Shown: in pieces, positions 53,434 to 62,712 of the stretch | How the letters are laid out: each line of letters opens with the position of its first letter | Position numbering within the stretch: the stretch's first letter is position 1 | Source: Paramesorhizobium sp049065735 | GTDB taxonomy: Bacteria > Pseudomonadota > Alphaproteobacteria > Rhizobiales > Rhizobiaceae | DNA: 64,000 nucleotides | Assembly (NCBI RefSeq): GCF_049065735.1 | Contig: NZ_JBAKHD010000004.1 | Coordinates: 248,001-312,000 of the forward strand | Direction of reading: 5' to 3' | Translations under genes and position numbers: made by a program | Notes under the pieces: model-generated | The model's database searches: none | Seen by the model: the letters and a program-made list of their open reading frames with translations, nothing else | What the model was told of the DNA's origin: nothing

Positions 53434-54693
53434 CTACCCGAACCGCCTGACGGCGTCGACCGCAAGCCCGAGACCCACCGATCCGAACTGGTCGGATTGC
53501 GCGATGCGGGCATCCTGGAAACGGGCCTCGACGGCGGTCCGCACCAGCGGGACGAGGGCGCCGCCGCCGGTCATGATCACGGTGTCGATCGCCTCTGCCG
53601 CCACCCCTGCCCTTTGCAGCGCCTCCGCAATCGCGCCGCCGATCTTCACCGCCAACTCCCCGCATGCGGCATCGAATGCCTCGCGCGTCACCGGCAGCGC
53701 CAGCGAAAGGCCCGGCTCGTCGAAGCGGATGGCGGTTTCCTGCACATCCGTCAATTCGATCTTGGCGCGCTCCACCTGCGCCGCCAGCCTGTGGCCGGAG
53801 CGATAGGTCAACAGATGCTCGAAGCGGGCGAGTTTTTCCGGTTCCGCCGCCTCGCGGGCCAGGGACTGAATGTCGCGCAGGGTCTTCGCCGTGTAGAGCT
53901 GGTTGATCCGGTGCCAGGTCGCCATGTCGTTGAAATACCAGACCGGCAGATGACGCTTGCCGTCGCTGGTTTTGCTGCCCAGCCCCATATGCGGCATGAC
54001 CTCGGAGATATTGAGCATGCGGTCGAAATCGGTGCCGCCGACATGCACGCCCGAAGTGCTCAATATGTCGCCGCGCCGGTCCGGCGCCGCTGCGCGTTCG
54101 GGCGAAAGACGCAGCACCGAGAAATCCGACGTACCGCCGCCGATATCGACCACCAGTACCAGCGATTCCGCATTGAGCGTGCGCTCGAAATGAAGCGCCG
54201 CTGCGACAGGCTCGAACTGGAATTCTATGTTGCGGAACCCTTCCGCACGCGCCGCGGCCTCGAGCTGGTCCTGCGCGGCGCGGTCGGCGGTCTCATCGTG
54301 ATCGACGAAGAAGACCGGCCGGCCCAGCACCACCGCATCCGGCATTTCGCCGGCGTGCTCTTCAAGGCGAAGCTTCAGATGGCGGAGGAAGCGGCCGATC
54401 AGCTGCTGGAAGGTCATGCGCTCGCGCCCCACCAGCGTCGTTTCCTTCATGAGGCTGGTGCCGAGAACCGATTTCAGCGCCCGCATGAAGCGCCCTTCCG
54501 CGCCCTCCATATACTCATGCACGGCGGAGCGTCCGAAATGCACGCTGCCATCCTCCAGGCTGAAGAACAGCGCAGATGGAATGGTGATGTGATCGCCTTC
54601 GACAGGAATTAAGAAGGGATCGCCGCTCTTCTGGCAAAGACCGACAGTGGAATTGGTGGTGCCGAAATCGACGCCACAATAAAAACGGCTCAT
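53434..54693 (-). CDS. Hsp70-like chaperone (YegD family)
   Basis: A 419-residue Hsp70/actin-fold ATPase without the usual substrate-binding C-terminal domain. Phosphate loops CGVDFGTTNSTVGLC and VVDIGGGTSDFSVLRLSP and the adenosine loop MTGGGALVPLVRTAVE are intact. These fit the YegD group of DnaK-like proteins, whose clients are unknown. The start ATG at 54693 gives the DnaK-type MSRFYCGVDFGTTN; the open frame upstream is not homologous. Confidence 0.88.
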   Translation of the reverse strand: MSRFYCGVDFGTTNSTVGLCQKSGDPFLIPVEGDHITIPSALFFSLEDGSVHFGRSAVHEYMEGAEGRFMRALKSVLGTSLMKETTLVGRERMTFQQLIGRFLRHLKLRLEEHAGEMPDAVVLGRPVFFVDHDETADRAAQDQLEAAARAEGFRNIEFQFEPVAAALHFERTLNAESLVLVVDIGGGTSDFSVLRLSPERAAAPDRRGDILSTSGVHVGGTDFDRMLNISEVMPHMGLGSKTSDGKRHLPVWYFNDMATWHRINQLYTAKTLRDIQSLAREAAEPEKLARFEHLLTYRSGHRLAAQVERAKIELTDVQETAIRFDEPGLSLALPVTREAFDAACGELAVKIGGAIAEALQRAGVAAEAIDTVIMTGGGALVPLVRTAVEARFQDARIAQSDQFGSVGLGLAVDAVRRFG

Positions 54694-54812
54694 GATAAGG
54701 CTCGCGGAAACAGCTATAAAGCGCGAGGGCGCCGGATGTTCGGGAGGCGCGTCTCTAGCCCATCGCGAGGCTGATGGAAACCCCTCGCAGATCCCCCTCG
54801 CCTGCGGCGCCG

Positions 54813-55259
54813 TCACAAATGCTTGGTCATCTGGATGCAGTTCGCCGCGATACCCCTCAGTTCGGACGGATCCCAGCTCGCCCGCCGCCATCCTGTCTTT
54901 TCATAATAGCCGACCGCATCGGGCGCGGCGTTGACTTGCAATATCCTCACACCCCGCCGTTTCGCCGCGTCAGTAACCAGTGCCTCCAGCATGCGTCCAT
55001 GGCCCCTGCCCTGTTCTTCTGCCGTGATAGCGACCAGCCGGACTGTCGCGACCTCTCCCCTATAATCGAGCCGGACAACGCCGATAGGACGCTCATCGAG
55101 CAGCAGCAGATACGGCACATTACCCGCTGCGCGGTCATCAGGATGGTTCTCGTCATAGGCAATCGAAAGGCGCCCCGGAGCGAAAAGAACGGCGCGACGG
55201 ATCGCATGCATATGCCGCCAGTCTTCGGCGGACGTGACGGGGCGCAGTTCGTAGGGCAT
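54813..55259 (-). CDS. GNAT-family N-acetyltransferase
   Basis: A 148-residue acetyltransferase with the acetyl-CoA loop EEQGRGHGRMLEALVTDAAK and C-terminal NAAPDAVGYYEKTGW. The N-terminal part reads RPVTSAEDWRHMHAIRRAVL. Substrate unknown. The ATG at 55259 is chosen over 55271. It is divergent from the protease gene. Confidence 0.82.
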   Translation of the reverse strand: MPYELRPVTSAEDWRHMHAIRRAVLFAPGRLSIAYDENHPDDRAAGNVPYLLLLDERPIGVVRLDYRGEVATVRLVAITAEEQGRGHGRMLEALVTDAAKRRGVRILQVNAAPDAVGYYEKTGWRRASWDPSELRGIAANCIQMTKHL

Positions 55260-55463
55260 TTCAACTCCCAACTATTTTAGCCGAACGCTAATTTATAGCA
55301 GACATATGTTTAGGCACCAGCTCGCCCGCGCCGATCCGTTAGTACAACTTTAGATATTATTCATTAACCAGATACACCTATTATGGTTGCAGGTATCGCA
55401 ACTTTGCTCCATGATGCTTTTTCGCATTGATTATATATTGAAAACAATAACTTGGAGGATAAA

Positions 55464-56654
55464 GTGTATAAGCTTTCTAAAGTCTTTTTGCTGGCATTGT
55501 CGATGAATGCAGCGTCGTTCGCCGTGGCGGAGGAAGGCAGCCAATCGACGACGGCCCTCAATCCCGGACGAGCGATCGTAAATGGGCACGACGCCAGGAA
55601 CATATTCCCGACATACACATATATAGAGCCGATTATAAATAATAAGACATTTATTTGCGGAGCTACCCTGATTGCGCCAAGGTGGCTCGTGACGGCGGCT
55701 CACTGCCTGATAGACTTTGACTCGGTTCCCCTCACACAAGCCTCTGGCTTTTCTACGATTGAAGTAGGGCGCTGGAAAACGGGCGTTTATAAATATAAGG
55801 CCAATTCTGACAAGTTTTTCTTATTTTCACCGTTGGATGATTATTGGAAAGGGCTCGATGGTAGGGACATTGCGTTAGTTCACCTTACCACCCCTATCGA
55901 TCCAAGCATTAAGGGATTGAGCCTCGTACCATTGAGCATAAAGCGGCCGGCAGTCGGAGAGAAAGTAACTGCCGTTGGATTTGGGAGGACAAAAGACAAA
56001 CCCACTCCTCCAATTCTCCAGGAGGGACAAATAGAGATCGTGGATAATTATCAATATTGCCACAACGAGGCGACTTTTACTGAAGTTTGCGTCGGCAATC
56101 CAGGGCAAATAACTGATTTCACCTATACGGCAAAAGGAGATTCAGGAGGCCCCACCTTTGTAATGTCCGGTCCCACGGGCGAGGATGCTCCGGCCTTCCA
56201 ACGCGGCGTTATATCTAGGTTTGTAGATCCAACCAATCCTAAATATGGCATAGACACGGACGTGTCAGCCCCGGAGAACCTGGAATGGATTCAGCGTATC
56301 GTTGAAACATTTGCCAGTGAACCCGCCGAACAAAATGCGAAGGTCACTTATACCTGTTATTTTCAAGAATTGTATGCCGGGGAAACCTATAACCTGACCA
56401 ATTGCGAGGCCGATGGCGAATGGGGCACAATCGCGCCCTATCTGGCCGCGACATCCGAGCGCAACGGAGGATACAAGGGGACTTGCTATTATTCCCCCCT
56501 TTATCTGTCGATGAAAAATGGATTCCTTTGTACCGACCCGAAGACCCCGATATATCACTATTGGAGCTATTTCAGCCGGCCTGAAGACATAGGTGGCGGA
56601 AAATATCGTACGAAAGCCACCATTCCATTGACCAAGCTCGGAACCACCCGCTGA
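55464..56654 (+). CDS. secreted trypsin-like serine protease
   Basis: About 396 residues. Signal peptide (VFLLALSMNAASFAVA) then a chymotrypsin-fold domain: activation-type AIVNGHDARNIFP, H80 in LVTAAHC, D135 in GRDIALVHL and S227 in AKGDSGGPTFV, a complete triad. After about residue 280 comes a Cys-rich tail (VTYTCYFQELYAGETYNLTN, GTCYYSPLYLSM) of unknown role. The GTG at 55464 is chosen because GGAGG lies five bases before it; a TTG at 55452 is in frame. It is AT-richer than its neighbours, and this protease type is unusual in the group, suggesting transfer. Confidence 0.87.
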   Translation: MYKLSKVFLLALSMNAASFAVAEEGSQSTTALNPGRAIVNGHDARNIFPTYTYIEPIINNKTFICGATLIAPRWLVTAAHCLIDFDSVPLTQASGFSTIEVGRWKTGVYKYKANSDKFFLFSPLDDYWKGLDGRDIALVHLTTPIDPSIKGLSLVPLSIKRPAVGEKVTAVGFGRTKDKPTPPILQEGQIEIVDNYQYCHNEATFTEVCVGNPGQITDFTYTAKGDSGGPTFVMSGPTGEDAPAFQRGVISRFVDPTNPKYGIDTDVSAPENLEWIQRIVETFASEPAEQNAKVTYTCYFQELYAGETYNLTNCEADGEWGTIAPYLAATSERNGGYKGTCYYSPLYLSMKNGFLCTDPKTPIYHYWSYFSRPEDIGGGKYRTKATIPLTKLGTTR

Positions 56655-56663
56655 GCCTTTTCC

Positions 56664-56690
56664 GGCGATCAGGCTGGCCGCCTGATCGCC
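56664..56690. terminator. hairpin between convergent genes
   Basis: GGCGATCAGGC (56664-56674) and GCCTGATCGCC (56680-56690) form a perfect 11-base stem with a five-base loop. It lies ten bases after the protease stop and within the last codons of the convergent methyltransferase. No T-run follows on either strand, so terminator function is uncertain. Confidence 0.45.
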
Positions 56691-57490
56691 AGCATGAGAT
56701 GTCCCGGCACCGGCTTGCCCTGTTCCGCCCTCACGGTAATATCGAGGCATTCGGCACAGTCCATGCCGTTTGCCTCGAGCATCTCTAGCACATAGGCTTG
56801 CGAATGGGCGAAGCGCTGGTGCGGGCCGACCATGAAGGCCCTGCCCTCCAGCACCGCGTCCGGCAGCGTCTCGCTTGAAAAGGCGAAGGTACCGCCGGGG
56901 GTGAGATGACGGCTAACGCCTGCGAAGAAGGCATCGAGCGCGCCCATATAGGGCAGCACGTCGGTGGCCACGATCAAATCCCAGGCCTGGTCTTGCGTCT
57001 GGTCGAGGAAATTCACCACCTCGCCGACGAACAGCGCGTCATAATCGCCTTTCTCATGGGCGATCTCGACCATGTTCTCTGAAATATCGACGCCGGTCTT
57101 GTGCTCGGCCATGTCGTGGAGCGCGTCGGCGGAAAGGCCGGTGCCGCAGCCCAGATCCAGCATACGGGAGAACTGCGCCTCGGGATCGCGCTCTAGCAGC
57201 ATGTCGCGTAACTGCAGCGGCACGTCATAGCCCAGCTCATCGACGAGGATGGTATCGAACATCTCGGCATGCTGGTCGAACAGCGTCGCCACATAGGCGT
57301 CGGGCGCCTTGGGCGGCGTCTCGCCCCGGCCGATACTGGCGAGCCTGACCGCGGCGCCGCCATGATCGTCAGGGTCAAGCATCAGCACCTCGGCATAGGC
57401 GCGCGCCGCCGCGTCGAAATCGCCGGCCTTTTCCAGCGCCAGGGCGCGGTTATAGGCTTCCGCCAGCGCTTCTTCGTCAAATCCGCTCAT
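56669..57490 (-). CDS. SAM-dependent methyltransferase with N-terminal TPR-like part
   Basis: A 273-residue protein. The first 50 residues form a TPR-like helical repeat (AYNRALALEKAGDFDAAARA). Then comes a class I methyltransferase core with motif I MLDLGCGTGLSADAL, motif II TGVDISENMVEIAHEK and DLIVATDVLPYMG. The target is unknown; such TPR-methyltransferases are common in alphaproteobacteria. The start overlaps the end of the transporter gene by four bases (ATGA). Confidence 0.88.
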   Translation of the reverse strand: MSGFDEEALAEAYNRALALEKAGDFDAAARAYAEVLMLDPDDHGGAAVRLASIGRGETPPKAPDAYVATLFDQHAEMFDTILVDELGYDVPLQLRDMLLERDPEAQFSRMLDLGCGTGLSADALHDMAEHKTGVDISENMVEIAHEKGDYDALFVGEVVNFLDQTQDQAWDLIVATDVLPYMGALDAFFAGVSRHLTPGGTFAFSSETLPDAVLEGRAFMVGPHQRFAHSQAYVLEMLEANGMDCAECLDITVRAEQGKPVPGHLMLAIRRPA

Positions 57491-58467
57491 GCCTTGCCTT
57501 CCGCCGCTTCGAGTTTCAGTTTTCTGTCCGCATATCTGCGCGCCAGCATGGCGCAGACCATGAGCTGTATCTGGTGGAACAGCATCAGCGGCAGGACGAT
57601 GCCGCCGACATTCTGCCCGGCGAACAGCACATTCGCCATGGGCGCGCCGCTGGCGAGGCTCTTCTTCGAGCCGCAGAACATGATAGTGATGCGGTCCTCC
57701 AGCCCGAAGCCCAGCCATTTGCTGCCATAGGCGGTCATGACAAGCACGAGAGCCAGCAGCACCATATCGACGCCGACCATCATGGCGAGGTCGTGCCAGG
57801 ACACGCTGTGCCAGAGCCCGGCCACCACCGCCTCGCTGAAGGCGAGATAGACGACCATCAGGATCGAACCCTTGTCGACCAGCCCGAGCGCCTTGTTATG
57901 CCTGCGCATGAAATCGCCGATGAAGGGCTGCAGCAATTGCCCGAGCACGAAGGGCGCGAGCAATTGCATGAGGATTTCCTCGAGCGCATGGAACGACATG
58001 CCATGGCCCTGCACGGTGAAAAGCAGGCCGACCAGGAGCGGCGTCAGGAACATGCCGAGCAGGTTCGACGCGGAGGCCGAGACGACCGCCGCCGAGACAT
58101 TGCCGCCGGCAATCGCGGTGAAGGCGATGGAGGATTGCACTGTCGAAGGCAGCACGCAGAGGAAGAGGATGCCGGTGTAAAAGGCAGACGCCTTGAGGCC
58201 CGGCACGAGCCACCCTGCCATCAGCCCCAGAATCGGGAAGAGGATGAAGGAGGCTGACAGCACCACCAGATGCAGCCGCCAATGCACCAGCCCCGCCACC
58301 ACCGCCGCCCGCGACAGCCGCGCGCCATGGAGGAAGAACAAAAGCCCCACCGCGATCTTGGTCGCCAGCGCAAACCATTCGGCGAATTCTCCCCGGACAG
58401 GCAGGAAGGAGGCGAGGATGATCGCGCAAATGAGACTGAGGATGAATTTGTCGGGGAGGAACCGCAT
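57487..58467 (-). CDS. bile acid:sodium symporter family protein (BASS, YfeH-like)
   Basis: A 326-residue membrane protein with about ten helices (SLICAIILASFLPVRGEFAE, FYTGILFLCVLPSTVQSSIA, GNVSAAVVSASASNLLGMFL, KSLASGAPMANVLFAGQNVG). The BASS core motifs around the sodium sites are recognisable. It likely imports an organic anion with sodium; the substrate is unknown. It is coupled to the downstream methyltransferase gene and lies 12 bases after the end of galE. Confidence 0.9.
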   Translation of the reverse strand: MRFLPDKFILSLICAIILASFLPVRGEFAEWFALATKIAVGLLFFLHGARLSRAAVVAGLVHWRLHLVVLSASFILFPILGLMAGWLVPGLKASAFYTGILFLCVLPSTVQSSIAFTAIAGGNVSAAVVSASASNLLGMFLTPLLVGLLFTVQGHGMSFHALEEILMQLLAPFVLGQLLQPFIGDFMRRHNKALGLVDKGSILMVVYLAFSEAVVAGLWHSVSWHDLAMMVGVDMVLLALVLVMTAYGSKWLGFGLEDRITIMFCGSKKSLASGAPMANVLFAGQNVGGIVLPLMLFHQIQLMVCAMLARRYADRKLKLEAAEGKA

Positions 58468-58479
58468 GGAGAACGATGC

Positions 58480-59487
58480 CTACTCATACCCATCAGGGTT
58501 CTTCACCTGCCAGTTCCACATATCCTGGCACATCTGGCGCAGATCCTTCGTCGCCGACCAGCCGAGGAAATCCCGTGCATGGGAGGGATCGGCATAGCAG
58601 GCGGCGACGTCACCGGCGCGGCGGGGGGCGATTTCATGAGGGATGTGGCGGTTCGAAACGTGCTCGAAGGCTTTGATCACCTCCATCACGCTATAGCCCT
58701 GCCCCGTGCCCAGGTTGACGGCGAAGCATTGCGGCTCGTCGAGTTTCTCGAGCGCCTTCAGATGCCCGCGCGCCAGGTCCACCACATGGATGTAATCGCG
58801 GATGCCCGTGCCATCAGGCGTCGGATAATCATTGCCCCAGACATGCAGCTTCTCGCGCCGCCCGCCCGCGACCTGCGCGATGATGGGCATCAGATTGTTG
58901 GGGATGCCCTTCGGGTCCTCGCCGATGAGCCCGCTCTCATGCGCGCCGACCGGGTTGAAATAGCGCAGGATGCCGATATGCCAGGAGGGATCGCTGCGAT
59001 GGAGGTCGCGCAGCATTTCCTCGATCATCAGCTTCGTCCGGCCATAGGGGTTGGTGGCGGAGAGCGGGTGGCCCTCTTCGAGCGGCAGCTTCTGCGGCTC
59101 GCCATAGACGGTGGCGGAGGAGCTGAAGACGAGCTTCTTCGCCCCGGTAGCTCCCATTGCCTCCAGCAGGCGCAGCGTGCCGACGAGATTGTAATCGTAA
59201 TAGAGAAGCGGCTTCTCGCCAGATTCGCCAACGGCCTTCAGCCCGGCGAAATGGATCACCGCCGTGCAGCCATAGCGGCGAAGCACGTTCTCGAGAAAGG
59301 CGCGGTCGCGGATGTCGCCGGTTTCGTGCGCCGGGGCTTTTCCCGTAATCTGTTCGATGCGGCTCAGAGCTTCGGGATGGCTGTTGTCGAAATTGTCGAC
59401 GACAACCACATCATGTCCCGCCTGCAAAAGCTCGACGCAGGTGTGGGAGCCGATATAGCCGGCGCCGCCGGTCACGAGAATTGTCAT
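58480..59487 (-). CDS. galE: UDP-glucose 4-epimerase
   Basis: A 335-residue short-chain dehydrogenase/reductase enzyme interconverting UDP-glucose and UDP-galactose. NAD motif TGGAGYIGSHTCVELL and catalytic Ser/Tyr/Lys (FSSSATVYGEPQ, NPYGRTKLMIEEML) are present; DYIHVVDLARGHLKALEKL and CFAVNLGTGQGYSVMEVI are GalE-typical. It supplies galactose units for surface polysaccharide. galE, the BASS transporter and the methyltransferase may be co-transcribed, with a 12-base gap then a four-base overlap. Confidence 0.94.
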   Translation of the reverse strand: MTILVTGGAGYIGSHTCVELLQAGHDVVVVDNFDNSHPEALSRIEQITGKAPAHETGDIRDRAFLENVLRRYGCTAVIHFAGLKAVGESGEKPLLYYDYNLVGTLRLLEAMGATGAKKLVFSSSATVYGEPQKLPLEEGHPLSATNPYGRTKLMIEEMLRDLHRSDPSWHIGILRYFNPVGAHESGLIGEDPKGIPNNLMPIIAQVAGGRREKLHVWGNDYPTPDGTGIRDYIHVVDLARGHLKALEKLDEPQCFAVNLGTGQGYSVMEVIKAFEHVSNRHIPHEIAPRRAGDVAACYADPSHARDFLGWSATKDLRQMCQDMWNWQVKNPDGYE

Positions 59488-59644
59488 TGCGATCCGCCTT
59501 TTCGCCGCGATAGAAGGGGTTCAGTCTGACAGGATGAGACTGGAGCTCAGTTAGGCTCTAGGCAAAATGTCCCCTCCCCGCAAGCCCGCCCGCGTCACAT
59601 CTGGGTCAACGAACGATTTCCGCTTAAGCCCCAAGGATTTTGCC

Positions 59645-60469
59645 ATGAAACCCTCCCGCGATATCGACCGCCTGATCGAGATCATGGCTGCGCTCCGCAC
59701 GCCGGTCACCGGCTGCCCCTGGGATCTGGAGCAGAATTTCCGCTCCATCGCGCCCTATACGCTCGAAGAAGCGTTCGAAGTGATTGACGCGATCGAGCGC
59801 GGTGATCTCGACGATCTTCGCGAGGAACTGGGCGACCTGCTGCTTCAGGTCGTTTTCCATGCCCGCATGGCGGAAGAAGAAGGCGCTTTCGACTTCGGCG
59901 CGGTTGTCGAAGCCATCACCACCAAGATGATCCGTCGCCATCCACATGTCTTCGGGGATGAAAAAGCGCGCGAGGCAGGCATGGCCAAGGGCGCATGGAA
60001 CCGCATCAAGACGGAGGAAAAGGCCGAGCGCGCCAAACGCCGGGCCGACCTGGGCCTCGATTCGGGCGAACTGACCGGCTTCCTGGATGACGTGCCCCAA
60101 GCCCTCCCCGCGCTGATGCGGGCGCTGAAGCTGCAGCAGAAGGCCGCGAAGGTGGGCTTCGATTGGTCCGAGGCTGAGCCGATCCTCGACAAGATCTCAG
60201 AGGAAACGGCGGAATTGCGCGAGGCGATGCAGAGCAGGAAGAAAGCCGAGATTGCGGAAGAATATGGCGACCTCCTCTTCGCCCTCGTCAATCTCGGCCG
60301 CCATCTCGACATCGAGCCGGAAAGCGCCCTGCGCGCCACGAACGAAAAATTCCGCTCCCGTTTTCACTTCATCGAGGAATCGTTGAAGGCGCAGGAGCGT
60401 TCGCTGGACGACGCCTCGCTCGAGGAGATGGAGGCGCTGTGGCAGGCGGCGAAAAAGCCGAAGGAATAG
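59645..60469 (+). CDS. mazG: nucleoside triphosphate pyrophosphohydrolase MazG
   Basis: A 274-residue MazG with two all-alpha NTP-PPase repeats. The first carries LRTPVTGCPWDLEQNFRSIA, YTLEEAFEVIDAIERGDLDD and LREELGDLLLQVVFHARMAE; the second KISEETAELREAMQSRKKAE and EIAEEYGDLLFALVNLGRHL. It hydrolyses NTPs or dNTPs to monophosphate and pyrophosphate and helps to clean the nucleotide pool. The ATG at 59645 follows AAGGA; a start at 59567 is less likely. It is convergent with hflX. Confidence 0.94.
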   Translation: MKPSRDIDRLIEIMAALRTPVTGCPWDLEQNFRSIAPYTLEEAFEVIDAIERGDLDDLREELGDLLLQVVFHARMAEEEGAFDFGAVVEAITTKMIRRHPHVFGDEKAREAGMAKGAWNRIKTEEKAERAKRRADLGLDSGELTGFLDDVPQALPALMRALKLQQKAAKVGFDWSEAEPILDKISEETAELREAMQSRKKAEIAEEYGDLLFALVNLGRHLDIEPESALRATNEKFRSRFHFIEESLKAQERSLDDASLEEMEALWQAAKKPKE

Positions 60470-60541
60470 CGGCTGCTAGAGCAACTGCCTTATGACGGAA
60501 TCTACTGCCTGCCAATTTGTCATTGTTGTAGTGGATAGGGA

Positions 60542-60694
60542 GAGGAATGGATCCCAGTGACAAGCACTGGGATGACGGGTGGATTGGATGTTCTCGATAA
60601 CCTCCAACCGTTCCGCATGCCACAATGGTTGTCTAGCAGGGCGAATACCTCACCGCCTCGTCATCCCAGTGCTTGTCACTGGGATCCATTCCTC
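60542..60694. repeat. palindromic repeat, family D, with 36-bp perfect inverted ends
   Basis: GAGGAATGGATCCCAGTGAC... at 60542-60577 is the exact complement of 60659-60694 over 36 bases, around an 81-base interior. It fills most of the mazG-hflX gap (60470-60759), where no gene is visible. Only one element of this type is in the window. Confidence 0.88.
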
Positions 60695-60759
60695 GACGGT
60701 AAAGTTTCCAGTCACGACGAAGATCAAGCTTCTTTGCTTCCGTCTAAAAACAAATTGTT

Positions 60760-62154
60760 CTATTTCCCGCCCGTCATCCGCTCCCGCAATGTCTTGCGCG
60801 CCGTGGCGGTCATGTCGGCCTCGATCCGGATGGAGCCGTCCTCCATATCCTCGCGCTGGATATTGCTGCCATTGCGGTAGATCCAGTCGGCCAGATGCAG
60901 TTTATCGGGCGCGAGGGTGAGTTCGACATGCTCCAGCACACCCGATATCCGGCTTTCTATGACGGAGAGGAGGTGACCGACGCCCTCACCCGTCGCGGCG
61001 GAGATAGGGATGGGCCGGGCGTCCTCTGGAGCCGCTGCGCTCAGGCGCAGAGCCGCCTCACGCGCAGCTTCATCGAGGAGGTCGATTTTGTTCCAGACCT
61101 CCTGAATGCGCCTGTTGTCACCCCGCTCGATGCCGAGGCTTGCCAGGATGTTCTCGACGTCTTCCGCCTGCGCCGCATTATCAGGGTCGGATATATCGCG
61201 CACATGGAGGATGAGGTCTGCTTCCACCACCTCTTCCAGCGTGGCCCGGAAAGCGGCGACGAGGTGGGTCGGCAGGTTGGAAATGAAGCCCACTGTATCG
61301 GAAAGAATCACCGTTTCGCCATGCGGAAGACGAATGCGGCGCAGCGTCGGATCGAGCGTAGCGAACAGCATGTCCTCCGCCAGCACCTCAGCGCCGGTCA
61401 GCCGGTTGAACAGCGTCGATTTTCCGGCGTTGGTATAGCCAACGAGGGCGACGATGGGATGCGGCACCTTCTTGCGCTTCTGGCGATGCAGGGTGCGGGT
61501 GCGGACCACCGTTTCCAGTTCGCGGCGGATGCGCAGGATCTTCTCTTGCAGAATACGCCGGTCGGCCTCGATCTGCGTTTCGCCCGGCCCGCCCAGGAAG
61601 CCGCCGCCGCCACGCTGGCGTTCCAAGTGGGTCCAGCTGCGGACGAGGCGGCCCTTCTGATAATTCAGATGCGCCAGTTCGACCTGTAGCGCGCCTTCCT
61701 TCGTCTGCGCCCGGCGGCCGAAGATTTCGAGGATGAGCCCGGTCCGGTCGATGACCTTGGCGTGCCATTCCTTTTCGAGATTACGCTGCTGCACGGGCGT
61801 CAGCGCATGATCGACGATGACGAGCTCGGCCTCTTTTTCCTTGATGGCCCCCGCAACCGCTTCGACCTTGCCGGTTCCCAAGAGGGTTGCCGGGCGCGGA
61901 TTGCTCACGGTGACGATTTCGGAATGGACGATGTCGAGGTCTATGGCCCGCGCCAGTCCCTCCGCTTCCTCCAGCCGCGCCTCATTGCTGCGGCGGAATT
62001 GCGGGCGGTTGGAATCATCCCCCTGCCCGCTATCTTGCATGCGCTCCGGCAGCACGGGCACGACGACGATGGCGCGCGTGGGGCCTTTCGCGGAGGCATC
62101 GAATCCGAACTCCGCGTCGCCCCCCTGTGGCGTGCGCCCTTTTGATTTGCTCAA
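60760..62154 (-). CDS. hflX: ribosome-associated GTPase HflX
   Basis: A 464-residue GTPase that splits or rescues 70S ribosomes under stress. The HflX N-terminal domain (ATLLGTGKVEAVAGAIKEKE, QTKEGALQVELAHLNYQKGR, the Gly-rich QRGGGGFLGGPGETQIEADR) is followed by the G domain: G1 GYTNAGKSTLFN, G3 DTVGFISNLP, G4 NKIDLLDE. Length is normal. Start ATG at 62154; hfq lies 76 bases upstream on the same strand. Confidence 0.96.
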   Translation of the reverse strand: MSKSKGRTPQGGDAEFGFDASAKGPTRAIVVVPVLPERMQDSGQGDDSNRPQFRRSNEARLEEAEGLARAIDLDIVHSEIVTVSNPRPATLLGTGKVEAVAGAIKEKEAELVIVDHALTPVQQRNLEKEWHAKVIDRTGLILEIFGRRAQTKEGALQVELAHLNYQKGRLVRSWTHLERQRGGGGFLGGPGETQIEADRRILQEKILRIRRELETVVRTRTLHRQKRKKVPHPIVALVGYTNAGKSTLFNRLTGAEVLAEDMLFATLDPTLRRIRLPHGETVILSDTVGFISNLPTHLVAAFRATLEEVVEADLILHVRDISDPDNAAQAEDVENILASLGIERGDNRRIQEVWNKIDLLDEAAREAALRLSAAAPEDARPIPISAATGEGVGHLLSVIESRISGVLEHVELTLAPDKLHLADWIYRNGSNIQREDMEDGSIRIEADMTATARKTLRERMTGGK

Positions 62155-62230
62155 TGGTCAGTCCTTGGAGCATTTGCAGCCAGGCAGAAGCGCCTAGCGT
62201 TGCAGAAATGCTTCTAACATAGCGAGGGAA

Positions 62231-62470
62231 TTATTGCCCGTCATCGCCTTCGAACATCTGCACCGGCTGGCTCGGCATGATGGTCGAGATCGCATGCTTG
62301 TAAACGAGCTGCGAATGGCCATCCCGCCGCAGAAGCACACAGAAATTATCGAATGACGTGACGATTCCGGTCAGTTTGACGCCGTTGATGAGAAAGATCG
62401 TCAACGAAATCTTCTGTTTCCGTACGGAATTGAGGAAGAGATCTTGAAGATTTTGCGATCGCTCAGCCAT
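62231..62470 (-). CDS. hfq: RNA chaperone Hfq
   Basis: A 79-residue Sm-like protein that forms a hexamer and pairs small RNAs with mRNAs. Sm1 (KISLTIFLINGVKLTGIVTS, FDNFCVLLRR) and Sm2 (LVYKHAISTIMP) are clear, including the YKHA motif. The short acidic C-tail is typical of alphaproteobacterial Hfq. It heads hfq-hflX. About 240 bases of non-coding DNA upstream (62471-62712) show no gene and presumably hold its promoter. Confidence 0.97.
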   Translation of the reverse strand: MAERSQNLQDLFLNSVRKQKISLTIFLINGVKLTGIVTSFDNFCVLLRRDGHSQLVYKHAISTIMPSQPVQMFEGDDGQ

Positions 62471-62712
62471 TGTTTTTATCCTTTAATTCGATCAGCAACT
62501 GACTCACACGCGTATATGGCACAGGCTCGCTTGCCCCAGGAATCCAAGCAGCCCAAGGCCAACCGAGCCGACAGTGGCAGGCAATGCGAAACGCCAAATC
62601 CACCCCTCATTGTTTGGGTAACAGGATGACGTTTTTTCTGCAATCCGAAAAGTGTTTTGTACAGTGAAAGTCCCGCTGGAACGTGTTGGGACAATAGATT
62701 GGCCAGCTTAAC

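Noticed and set aside
53323..54612. A 429-residue plus-strand frame opposite the Hsp70-like gene.
   Set aside because: The minus strand carries an intact Hsp70-like ATPase; the plus frame has no recognisable domain.
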